A stretch of DNA of 28,504 nucleotides from Clostridiales bacterium UBA1390 (GTDB taxonomy: Bacteria; Bacillota; Clostridia; Lachnospirales; Bianqueaceae), in the NCBI GenBank assembly GCA_002305315.1, contig DBQQ01000019.1, forward strand, positions 1 to 28,504. Reading direction: 5' to 3'. The position numbers were made by a program, and so were the translations under genes. This document shows, one piece after another, positions 1 to 7,072 of this stretch. The first letter of the stretch is position 1; the number at the start of each line of letters is the position of its first letter. The notes below the pieces were generated by a model. It ran no database searches. It was not told the origin of the DNA and saw nothing but the letters and a program-made list of their open reading frames with translations.

Positions 1-680
1 CCTGCCCGGGCCCTGAATTTTTGAGTATACAGGTTCTGCCCGGGGCCCTAGATTTTCGAGCTTTCTGTATACGCTAGGAACCAGGAGCCTGCCTGGGCTC
101 TGAAAATTTGAGTATACAGGTTCTGCCCGGGCTTTTCGAGCTTTCTGTATACGCTAGGAACCAGGAGCCTGCTTGGGCTCTGATTTTTTGAGTATACTGA
201 TTCTGCCCGGATCCAGGCTCTTCGAGCAGGCTGTATACGCTAGGAACACGGAACCTGTACGGGCCCTGAATTTTTGAGTATACAGGTTCTGCCCAGGGCC
301 CGAGATTTTCGAGCTTTCTGTATACGCTATCGACCAGGAACCTCCCTAGATCCTGAAAATTTGAGTATACTGATTCTGCCCGGGCTTTTCGAGCTTTCTG
401 TATACGCCCCAGACCACGAGCCTGTCCGGGCTCTAAATTTTTGAGTATACAGATTTCGCCCGGGCCCAGGCTTTTCGAGTATCTTGTATACGCTCCAGAC
501 CCGGAACCTGACCTGGGCCCTGAATTTTTGAGTATACTGATTCTGCCCGGGGCCCAGGCTTTTCGAGCTTTCTGTATACGCTATCGACCAGGAATCTGCC
601 TGGGCCCTGAAAAATTCGAGTATACTGTATACGCTCCAGACCACGAACCTGCCCAGATTCTGAAAATTCGAGTATACAGG
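1..680. repeat. Tandem array of ~80-88 bp units with paired GTATAC palindromes
   Basis: GAGTATAC starts at 23, 110, 190, 276, 363, 443, 530, 618 and 670, giving periods of 87, 80, 86, 87, 80, 87, 88 and 52. Each unit has a second site, CTGTATACGC (TTGTATACGC in one), 35-42 bp later: 65, 145, 231, 318, 398, 484, 572, 625. The two halves share a core resembling CTGCCYGGGCYCTGAAATTT followed by a YGAG, so the unit is itself an old dimer. The 80 bp units lack about 7 bp near GCCCAGG. In the unit at 618 the two sites are fused. The array runs off the left edge. Unit lengths are not all multiples of three, so open frames here are probably by-products. Function unknown. From 681 to 811 I see only degenerate repeat sequence and small weak hairpins. 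Confidence 0.93.
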
Positions 681-811
681 CCCAGCAACCAGATACAAGA
701 TTCCCAGTTTCTTCCAGCACCAGGACATAAAAAATCCCCTTCCTGGGGTCTGAGGCTTCATTTTCGCATAGGGACAGATCTTGTCCCCGGAAGATGCCAA
801 TTTTTCATTAT

Positions 812-1612
812 TTACACATTTTTCCAGTCCGCTTTAGGTTGGGCGTCGTATCTCATTCGGATCGGCTTCCGGTTCTGGGCTCTTGTTTTCCGGAACAGGC
901 TCCTGGCCAGACGCGTGGAGATCAGCTGGAACTCTACAAATTTCTTCACGATCTCCTGCAAATTGAGCACAGAAGTCTTCTTTTCAGGATTGTAGACCTC
1001 TGTCGTGAACATCATCTTGTCGATACCTAGCGCTCTATACTCTTTCAGCTTCTGGCGCTGAACAACAGCATAAGATGCATCGTCCATTTTCCCTAGGTGT
1101 TCCCAGAGAATCTGGCGATTCAAGATGAAATCAGGCTTGCGATAGCTTCCGTCGCGTGTCTGCAGCTCAGTATTGTAGTAATAGTTGATCTTCAGAAGCT
1201 CCAGAAGCAGTGAAATGATGATCTCGCTCTTGGAGTCACGCGTCGTGCCATCCAGGTAGACGTTGGGCTCGTCGCGAGGCTTCACCTGCTCGGGGTCGAA
1301 GGGGTCCCGAGGCAGGCCGAACTGTGTGAAGAAGCGCACACGGGCCCGGATGCCCTGCTTCTCTTCGCATGGCACGCTGTCCTGCAGAGCCTTGAGCTGT
1401 CGTTTCAGCTCCTGCTTGTGCGCGAAGTCTGCCAGAGCCTGTTTCACGTTTTTCGAAGGGATGAGCTTTTGCTTGCGCTTGTGATCTTCTGTGTACTGAT
1501 AATAGTACTGGGTCTTCTGCGTCCCTTTGGAGCGCTTGGCTGAGATACTGTAGGTCACGCACTGCTTGATCTCCTGCATCAGCTTCACGATGCGAATGGC
1601 AATGTCTTCCAT
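812..1612 (-). CDS. PD-(D/E)XK nuclease-like protein of unknown function
   Basis: This 266-residue protein starts at the ATG at 1612, which has GGGGG six bases upstream; an in-frame ATG at 1666 lies upstream of the promoter and is unlikely. Residues 25-80 are basic and probably helical (many K, R, Q, E). Residues 119-131 read YLDGTTRDSKSEI, followed by KPDF (D161) and WEHLGKMDD (E171) and a conserved-looking Y181 and K190. An acidic residue in a helix, then D and E-x-H on adjacent strands, is the pattern of many PD-(D/E)XK nucleases, so nuclease activity is an inference from motif order. The truncated gene at 28041 shares LDGTTRDSKSE exactly. It is monocistronic, has its own promoter, and its 3' end faces the GTATAC array. 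No methyltransferase or helicase partner is nearby. Confidence 0.8.
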   Translation of the reverse strand: MEDIAIRIVKLMQEIKQCVTYSISAKRSKGTQKTQYYYQYTEDHKRKQKLIPSKNVKQALADFAHKQELKRQLKALQDSVPCEEKQGIRARVRFFTQFGLPRDPFDPEQVKPRDEPNVYLDGTTRDSKSEIIISLLLELLKINYYYNTELQTRDGSYRKPDFILNRQILWEHLGKMDDASYAVVQRQKLKEYRALGIDKMMFTTEVYNPEKKTSVLNLQEIVKKFVEFQLISTRLARSLFRKTRAQNRKPIRMRYDAQPKADWKNV

Positions 1613-1637
1613 AGAAATCCCCCTTTCGTAAAGGGGG

Positions 1638-1666
1638 ATTATAGCATAAAAATGGCTTAAAATCAA
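1638..1666 (-). promoter_or_regulatory. Promoter of the nuclease-like gene
   Basis: Read on the minus strand, TTGATT (1666-1661) and TATAAT (1643-1638) are separated by exactly 17 bases. A perfect palindrome, CCCCCTTT-ACG-AAAGGGGG (1637-1619), starts directly after the -10 box and includes the ribosome binding site. The expected start near 1631 gives a leader of only about 20 bases. Confidence 0.8.
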
Positions 1667-1703
1667 GGTTTCGAGGGGACGGAGACGGGCTTCGTTTTAT
1701 AAT

Positions 1704-1730
1704 AAAGGGCGAGCACTTGGCTCGCCCTTT
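1704..1730 (-). terminator. Terminator of the hydrogenase operon
   Basis: An 11-bp stem AAAGGGCGAGC / GCTCGCCCTTT with a five-base loop lies 10 bases after the hydA stop codon. On the minus strand it runs into TTTATTATAAAA. It separates hydA from the promoter of the next gene. Confidence 0.9.
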
Positions 1731-1739
1731 TCTACTAAA

Positions 1740-3506
1740 TTATACCTTTTCCTTGGCTGCGTATGTGGTATGCAGAAGTTCATGCGCTTTGCCGTGTCCC
1801 GGCTCGCCCATGTAGTCCGCGTAGAGTTTTTTCACGAAAGGATTCTCGTGAGATTTGCGGATCTTCTTCTCTACGTCCTCTCCGCACAAGGCCGCCTGAC
1901 GTTTCCGAATGACGCTGAAATCACCGTGATGATACGGCTGTCCGCCGCCATTCACGCAGCCGCCGGGACAGGCCATGATCTCCACCGCGTGAAGATTGTC
2001 CGGATTGCCTGCCTTGATCTCTTCCATGATCTTGCGAGCATTCCCCAGACCACTGGCTACCGCCACATTGATCGTCAGATCTCCGATCTGAACTGCTGCC
2101 TTCCGAATGCCAGAGGAAGTGCTGCGAATATCATCAAATTCCACTTTCTCCAGTGTCTCGCCAGTCAGCCACTCGTAGGCCGTACGAAGCGCCGCTTCCA
2201 TGACGCCGCCCGTCTTGCCGAAAATCACGCCCGCGCCGGTAGATTCGCCCAGAGGATCATCAAAATCGTCCTCTTCCAGATTCTTCAGGTCGAAGTTGAA
2301 CTGCTTGATGAGTCCGGCCAGCTCATGCGTACTGATCGAATAATCGATGTCCGGATTCTCATCCACAGAAAACTCCTCGCGCTGGGCCTCGTACTTCTTG
2401 GCGATACAGGGCATGATGGAGACGACCACCAGCTGTTCTCTCTGTACACCCAGTTTCTCCGCGAAATAACTCTTGGCGATTGAGCCGAACATCTGCTGCG
2501 GAGACTTCGCAGAAGACGGCAGATCCAGATACTCCGGATACTGCGTCTCGATGAAATTCACCCAGGCTGGACAGCAGGAAGTCATCAACGGCAGCGCCAC
2601 CGGCTCGCCCTTGATGTACTTCTGCAGTCGTTCTGCCAGTTCTGTCGCCTCTTCCATGATCGTCATATCTGCCGCAAAATCGGTATCAAATACATAGTCA
2701 AACCCGATCTTGCGCAGTGCCGCTACCATCTTGCCCGTGACGGATGTGCCCGCAGGATAGCCAAACTCTTCGCCCAACGCTGCACGAACCGCCGGCGCCG
2801 TATTGACCACCACAACTTTATCCGGATCAGCCAGATCGGCCATCAGTCGATCGACCGCGCTGGTGTTGCTGGTCAACGCGCCCACAGGACACACCTGCAC
2901 ACACTGTCCGCAATACGTACATACGGACTCCGCAAGTGGTACCTGGAAGGAGGTGGAGACCACGGCCTCAAAACCACGATTCACGCCAGAAAGCGCGCCC
3001 ACGGTCTGTACCTGGTTGCAGACTGTCTCGCACCGTCTGCACATGATGCACTTATTCATATCGCGTACGATCGATACACTGGTATCCAAAGGATAGGTGG
3101 ACTGCGCTGTTCCTGTTACCCGGATCTTCCGAATGCCCATCTTCTCAGAGACCTTCTGCAAATCGCATTCTCCTGCCTTCGCGCAGGTCAGGCAATCCTT
3201 CGGGTGGTCAGAAAGCATCAGCTCCAGCACTGTCCGCCTCTCCTCCAGCACCTTGGGCGTATTGGTGTGCACCACCATGCCCTCGGCCACTGGTGTGGCG
3301 CAGGCCGGCGCCAGATTGCGGCGCTTTTCCACCTCAACCACGCAGACCCGGCAGGAAGCCGGCTGATTATTCAGGCCAATCTCATGCATATGCAGATGAC
3401 AGAGCGTAGGAATCTCGATTCCCAGCTTTTTTGCCGCGTCCAGAATCGTACTGCCCTTTTCTACCTGAACCGCCTGTCCGTCTATTGTCAGATTGATCAT
3501 ATCCAT
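1740..3506 (-). CDS. hydA: [FeFe]-hydrogenase catalytic subunit (HydA/HndD type)
   Basis: Catalytic subunit of a soluble multimeric [FeFe]-hydrogenase, 588 residues, reducing protons to H2 or oxidising H2. Cofactor sites appear in the expected order: an N-terminal [2Fe-2S] domain (C36, C52, C55, C69); the His-ligated cluster HPKDCLTCAKAGEC (101-114); two [4Fe-4S] sites CIMCRRCETVC (153-163) and CTYCGQCVQVC (196-206); then H-cluster motifs TSCCPAW (309-315), MPCIAKKYE (365-373) and MACPGGCVNGGGQP (511-524). A small-subunit-like tail with LYADYMGEPG follows. It lacks the extra C-terminal [2Fe-2S] extension of the longer Thermotoga-type HydA, so its length is closer to HndD. It is the last gene of the operon, 14 bases after hydB, with GGGGGG eight bases before its ATG. 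The HydEFG maturases are not in this window. Confidence 0.96.
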   Translation of the reverse strand: MDMINLTIDGQAVQVEKGSTILDAAKKLGIEIPTLCHLHMHEIGLNNQPASCRVCVVEVEKRRNLAPACATPVAEGMVVHTNTPKVLEERRTVLELMLSDHPKDCLTCAKAGECDLQKVSEKMGIRKIRVTGTAQSTYPLDTSVSIVRDMNKCIMCRRCETVCNQVQTVGALSGVNRGFEAVVSTSFQVPLAESVCTYCGQCVQVCPVGALTSNTSAVDRLMADLADPDKVVVVNTAPAVRAALGEEFGYPAGTSVTGKMVAALRKIGFDYVFDTDFAADMTIMEEATELAERLQKYIKGEPVALPLMTSCCPAWVNFIETQYPEYLDLPSSAKSPQQMFGSIAKSYFAEKLGVQREQLVVVSIMPCIAKKYEAQREEFSVDENPDIDYSISTHELAGLIKQFNFDLKNLEEDDFDDPLGESTGAGVIFGKTGGVMEAALRTAYEWLTGETLEKVEFDDIRSTSSGIRKAAVQIGDLTINVAVASGLGNARKIMEEIKAGNPDNLHAVEIMACPGGCVNGGGQPYHHGDFSVIRKRQAALCGEDVEKKIRKSHENPFVKKLYADYMGEPGHGKAHELLHTTYAAKEKV

Positions 3507-3520
3507 GCTTCTGTCCCCCC

Positions 3521-5371
3521 TTATTTCTTCACGATGGCGCCGAACTTACACTTATCCATACAGGTACCGCACTTAATACACTTCTCCTGCAGAATGCTGT
3601 GCGGATTACGCACCGTTCCCTCAATCGCATTCACCGGACAATTCCGGGCGCACAGCGTACAGCCCTTACATTTCTCCGGATCAATATAGAACTTCAGGAG
3701 CGCTGTACATTTACCCGCCGGACAGTGCCCATTGACATGCGCGATATACTCATCTTCGAAAGCTGCCAGCGTGGACAGAACCGGATTGGGCGCGGTCTGT
3801 CCCAGTCCGCACAATGCCGTATCCTTGATGACCTGGCTCAGACGCTTGAGCTCCGCGATATGCTCCATCGTTCCCTTGCCCTGGGTGATGTCCTTCAGAA
3901 GTTCCGACAGGCGCTTGGTCCCCACACGGCAAGGCGTACATTTTCCACAGGACTCTTCCTCGGTAAATTCCAGATAGAAGCGTGCCACAGAGGGCATGCA
4001 GTCATCCTCATCCATGACGATCAGGCCGCCGGATCCCATCATGGAACCCTTCGCCACCAGGCTGTCAAAATCAATCGGCGTATCCAGATCCTTCTCCGTC
4101 AGACATCCGCCAGAAGGCCCGCCCGTCTGCGCCGCCTTAAACTTCTTTCCGTTTTTGATGCCGCCGCCGATATCAAAGATGACCTCTCGCAGCGTCGTTC
4201 CCATCGGAACCTCGATCAGTCCCACATTATTGATCTTACCGGCCAGTGCAAATACCTTGGTGCCTTTGCTCTTTTCCGTACCGATGGAGCTGAACCAATC
4301 GGCTCCCTTCAGGAAAATAACCGGCACATTCGCAAAGGTTTCTACATTATTTACGTTCGTGGGCTTGCCCCAATATCCGCTTTCCGCAGGAAACGGCGGC
4401 TTGGTCGTAGGCTCGCCTCGATTACCCTCCATCGAATGAATCAGAGCCGTCTCCTCTCCGCAGACAAACGCGCCTGCGCCGAAAGAGATCTGAATATCAA
4501 AACTGAAATCTGTCCCCAGAATATGCTCGCCCAGGAGGCCGCATTCCCGCGCCGATTCGATGGCCTTCTCCAGTCTTTGAATCTCCAGCGGATATTCTGC
4601 TCGAATGTAGACTCTACCCTCGCTCGCGCCAATCGCATATCCGCAGATGGCCATGGCCTCTACGATACTGTGCGGATCGCCTTCCAGAATCGAACGATCC
4701 ATAAAAGCTCCCGGATCGCCTTCGTCCGCATTACAGACCACGTATTTCTGCTCAGACTGATACCCTCTGGCAAACTGCCATTTGAGCCCCGTCGGGAACC
4801 CTGCGCCGCCACGCCCGCGCAGGCCGGATTTTTTGACCTCTTCGATGACCTCCTCCGGCGTCAACCGCGTGATACATTTTGCCAGCGCCTGATAACCCTC
4901 CTGGCGAATATAATCTTTGATATTCTCCGGATCGATATAGCCGCAGTTTCTGAGTGCTACACGCTGCTGCTTCTTATAAAAATCCATATGTTTGGAATCG
5001 GAAATATGTTCATTCGTCTTCGGATCCAGATACAGAAGTCGCTGCACCTTTTCATTATTCATGATATGGCTCTCCACGATCTCCTTCGCGTCCTCCGGCT
5101 TGACCTGCGTATAGAAGGTATTGTCCGGCAGAATCTTCACAATCGGTCCCTTTTCACAGAATCCGAAGCAGCCGGTTCGTACCACTTCCACCATATCCTC
5201 AAGGCCCTGTGCCGCGAGCTCCGAGCGCAGATTTTCCACGATCTTTTGAGAATCGGAGGATTGGCAGCCTGTACCGCCGCATACCAGAATACTGACTCTC
5301 TCCTGTTTCTCCGCTTCCTGCTGTGCTATGCAAATGGTTTTGAGCTGTTCTACTGTCGTGATCTTTTCCAT
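3521..5371 (-). CDS. hydB: NADH-binding diaphorase subunit of multimeric hydrogenase (HydB/HndC, NuoF-like)
   Basis: Flavin and NAD(P)H-binding subunit of the hydrogenase, 616 residues. The N-terminal thioredoxin-like [2Fe-2S] domain has CGGTGC (31-36) and CFGFC (68-72). The NuoF core has GLRGRGGAGFPTG (183-195, nucleotide binding) and NADEGDPGAF (214-223, FMN/NADH region), followed by the ESCGKCTPCR cluster motif and a further Cys in ALCGLGQ. The C terminus is a two-[4Fe-4S] ferredoxin domain (C568, C571, C574, C578 and C598, C601, C604, C608). Because the thioredoxin-like domain is fused, no separate HndB is needed, so the complex should be trimeric as in HydABC. That architecture is known from electron-bifurcating enzymes; bifurcation here is inferred. 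GGGGGAG precedes the ATG, 11 bases after the hydC stop. Confidence 0.96.
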   Translation of the reverse strand: MEKITTVEQLKTICIAQQEAEKQERVSILVCGGTGCQSSDSQKIVENLRSELAAQGLEDMVEVVRTGCFGFCEKGPIVKILPDNTFYTQVKPEDAKEIVESHIMNNEKVQRLLYLDPKTNEHISDSKHMDFYKKQQRVALRNCGYIDPENIKDYIRQEGYQALAKCITRLTPEEVIEEVKKSGLRGRGGAGFPTGLKWQFARGYQSEQKYVVCNADEGDPGAFMDRSILEGDPHSIVEAMAICGYAIGASEGRVYIRAEYPLEIQRLEKAIESARECGLLGEHILGTDFSFDIQISFGAGAFVCGEETALIHSMEGNRGEPTTKPPFPAESGYWGKPTNVNNVETFANVPVIFLKGADWFSSIGTEKSKGTKVFALAGKINNVGLIEVPMGTTLREVIFDIGGGIKNGKKFKAAQTGGPSGGCLTEKDLDTPIDFDSLVAKGSMMGSGGLIVMDEDDCMPSVARFYLEFTEEESCGKCTPCRVGTKRLSELLKDITQGKGTMEHIAELKRLSQVIKDTALCGLGQTAPNPVLSTLAAFEDEYIAHVNGHCPAGKCTALLKFYIDPEKCKGCTLCARNCPVNAIEGTVRNPHSILQEKCIKCGTCMDKCKFGAIVKK

Positions 5372-5382
5372 GTTGCTCCCCC

Positions 5383-5862
5383 TTATTCACACTCTGCCAA
5401 AATCGAGTCCACCATATCCGGCGTCACCCGTCCGTACACCTTGTCGCCTACCAGCATGACCGGCGCCAATCCACAGGCACCCACACACCGCAGGGAACGC
5501 AGTGAAAACTTACCATCCGGCGTCGTCTCGCCAGGTTCGATCGAAAGCTTCTTCCGCAGCTCTTCCAGCACGTTTTCCGCTCCGCGAACGTAACAAGCTG
5601 TACCCATACATACGGATATCTCATACTTTCCCTTCGGCTTCATCGTGAAATACGAATAGAAGCTGACAACCCCGTACACCTTCGATACCGGCACGCCCAA
5701 CTCCTTGGCCACGAAGACCTGTACCTCCCGCGGCAAATAGCCAAAGATTCCCTGTGCCCGATGCAGCACGCGAATCAGCTCTCCCTGTTTCGTGGGAAGC
5801 GCGTCAATAAATCGCTTTAGCTCATCATATTTCTCTTGATCGGCTCCGCTACAGCACCCCAT
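5383..5862 (-). CDS. hydC: Hydrogenase [2Fe-2S] subunit (HydC/HndA, NuoE-like)
   Basis: A 159-residue NuoE-family subunit that carries one [2Fe-2S] cluster and docks to the NuoF-like HydB. The four ligands are visible as CMGTAC (C85, C90) and CVGAC (C126, C130). The N-terminal helical half has GIFGYLP and the family motif KVYGVVSFYSYF. It is the first gene of hydC-hydB-hydA. GGGGAGG lies seven bases before the ATG, and the promoter at 5927-5955 leaves a leader of about 55 bases. Its length is normal for the family. Confidence 0.95.
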   Translation of the reverse strand: MGCCSGADQEKYDELKRFIDALPTKQGELIRVLHRAQGIFGYLPREVQVFVAKELGVPVSKVYGVVSFYSYFTMKPKGKYEISVCMGTACYVRGAENVLEELRKKLSIEPGETTPDGKFSLRSLRCVGACGLAPVMLVGDKVYGRVTPDMVDSILAECE

Positions 5863-5926
5863 ATGTTTACCTCCCCATGATGCTCATCATCTCTGATTTG
5901 TCATGCCTTTTTAGCATGCTCCTATC

Positions 5927-5955
5927 ATTATATCAAATAACCGAAGAGATGTAAA
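5927..5955 (-). promoter_or_regulatory. Promoter of the hydCBA operon
   Basis: On the minus strand TTTACA (5955-5950) and TATAAT (5932-5927) are 17 bases apart. It points into hydC, and the expected start lies near 5920. The short inverted repeat CATGC/GCATG (5902-5918) falls in the first part of the transcript. Confidence 0.8.
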
Positions 5956-5971
5956 GCAAATGGCTCAAATT

Positions 5972-5989
5972 TTGTTAGTTTTTTATCAA
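5972..5989. promoter_or_regulatory. Candidate Rex (redox repressor) operator
   Basis: TTGTTAGTTTTTTATCAA matches 12 of 14 defined positions of the published Rex pattern TTGTTAAnnnnTTAACAA. It lies 16 bp upstream of the hydC -35 box, between the divergent hyd and TPR promoters. Rex is known to control fermentation and hydrogenase genes by the NADH/NAD+ ratio. The assignment is from the motif only; the A/T-rich context raises the chance of a fortuitous match, and a position upstream of -35 is not ideal for simple repression. Confidence 0.45.
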
Positions 5990-6056
5990 ATAGGTATCCA
6001 TTCGCCATTCTCTCTCCCAATTCGATGTTTCCCCATCAAAAAACTTCATTTTTCTC

Positions 6057-6085
6057 TTGAATCCCGCTCCCTCTCATGATATGAT
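6057..6085 (+). promoter_or_regulatory. Promoter of the TPR/decarboxylase pair
   Basis: TTGAAT (6057-6062) and TATGAT (6080-6085) are 17 bases apart, 38 bases before the GTG start at 6124. It is divergent from the hydrogenase promoter. Confidence 0.7.
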
Positions 6086-6123
6086 ATGGACTGCAATCAT
6101 TTTTGAAGTAGGAGGTTTTTTCT

Positions 6124-7047
6124 GTGAAATTCATCGAAAAACATCCATACCTACTGATCACCGCTGCCGTCATTCTGGCCTGCTTCGTCTTTCAGGTTCC
6201 CTTTGGCTGGTCACTCTTGATTCTGTTAGGCTATGGTTTGATCGTATACATCGTCAATCTGGGAACTGCCGTGGGTTGGACAGGGTATCTCCTGGACGGC
6301 CTTCTAAGACGGCCCAAGTTTGTTCACAAACTGTATCGTTTTGCGATCCAGCATAATACCCGCTGTGTCTATGCCATGCTGGCCTATGGCATGGATCTCC
6401 TCAAGGAGGGCGATTACGCGACGGCGCTCGATCTTTTCGAGAAGGTGCTGGCCCGAGACAAGGTGAATCCCATGCTCGTCAAGTATGCCGAACAGGATCT
6501 GGCCATTGCCTATTGGAAGATGGGCCAGTTGAAGAAAGGCATCGAGGTCATGGAGAAGATGATTGAGAAATACGAATACTTCACGCCGGACTTCTATACG
6601 ACCCTGGGGTATTTCTATATTGAGGCTGGCGACTATGAGAAAGCCCAGGAATATACCGATAAGGCGCTGGAGCTGAGCGAGGCCCATGGCCCTGCCTTCG
6701 ATAATCTGGGGCAGATCGCTTTTCGTCAGGGACAGTATGAAGAAGCCGAAAAATACTTCAGCCGCGCGCTCGATATGAAGGATACCATGGTGGACAGCAA
6801 GTTCCATCTGGGCCTCATCTACGAGCACTGGGGCAATCTGGAAGCCGCTGCGGAATATTTTGCCGCCGCGCATCAGTCCACCATCACCGGGATGAATACG
6901 ATCACCCGGGAACAGGTAGACGCCAAGTATAACGAGTACTGGGGCGATGGAGCCGCCGAGGAAGGTCCTTCCTCCACCGGCTCTTTAGATACGGAAAATA
7001 TCGAGACGGACGACGATCCGGACGATATCGAAACGGAAGAACGCTAA
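6124..7047 (+). CDS. Membrane-anchored TPR-repeat protein
   Basis: A 307-residue protein starting with GTG at 6124, chosen because TAGGAGG ends eight bases before it. Two hydrophobic segments near residues 8-26 and 29-52 should anchor it in the membrane. From about residue 75 it is a run of 34-residue-like helical repeats with TPR signatures such as YATALDLFEKVL, YEKAQEYTDKAL and YEEAEKYFSRAL. The C-terminal 35 residues are acidic and probably disordered. TPR proteins of this kind are scaffolds; there is no sequence basis for naming a partner. It is very likely co-transcribed with the decarboxylase gene, whose start is 25 bases downstream. Confidence 0.85.
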   Translation: MKFIEKHPYLLITAAVILACFVFQVPFGWSLLILLGYGLIVYIVNLGTAVGWTGYLLDGLLRRPKFVHKLYRFAIQHNTRCVYAMLAYGMDLLKEGDYATALDLFEKVLARDKVNPMLVKYAEQDLAIAYWKMGQLKKGIEVMEKMIEKYEYFTPDFYTTLGYFYIEAGDYEKAQEYTDKALELSEAHGPAFDNLGQIAFRQGQYEEAEKYFSRALDMKDTMVDSKFHLGLIYEHWGNLEAAAEYFAAAHQSTITGMNTITREQVDAKYNEYWGDGAAEEGPSSTGSLDTENIETDDDPDDIETEER

Positions 7048-7072
7048 ATCATTGGAGGAGGGGGATAATACC

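Noticed and set aside
1..680. CRISPR array
   Set aside because: The segments between conserved sites are themselves repeats and not unique spacers, unit length is wrong, and no cas gene is present.
770..786. GGGACA-GATCT-TGTCCC hairpin after the nuclease-like gene
   Set aside because: Only six pairs and no T-run on either strand; not enough to call a terminator. A CCCC/GGGG pair at about 733-745 next to a minus-strand T-run is also too short.
327..995. Open frames of 95-184 codons on both strands across the left array, encoding repetitive peptides
   Set aside because: They arise from the tandem repeat; unit lengths vary between 80 and 88, no ribosome binding site fits, and frames exist on both strands at once.
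1619..1637. RNA hairpin hiding the ribosome binding site of the nuclease-like gene
   Set aside because: The promoter places the transcript start inside the palindrome, so most of the 5' arm would not be transcribed.
3599..5593. A 664-codon open frame on the plus strand opposite the hydrogenase genes
   Set aside because: It is the antisense shadow of hydB and hydC, with no recognisable domain and no binding site; the minus-strand genes are unambiguous.
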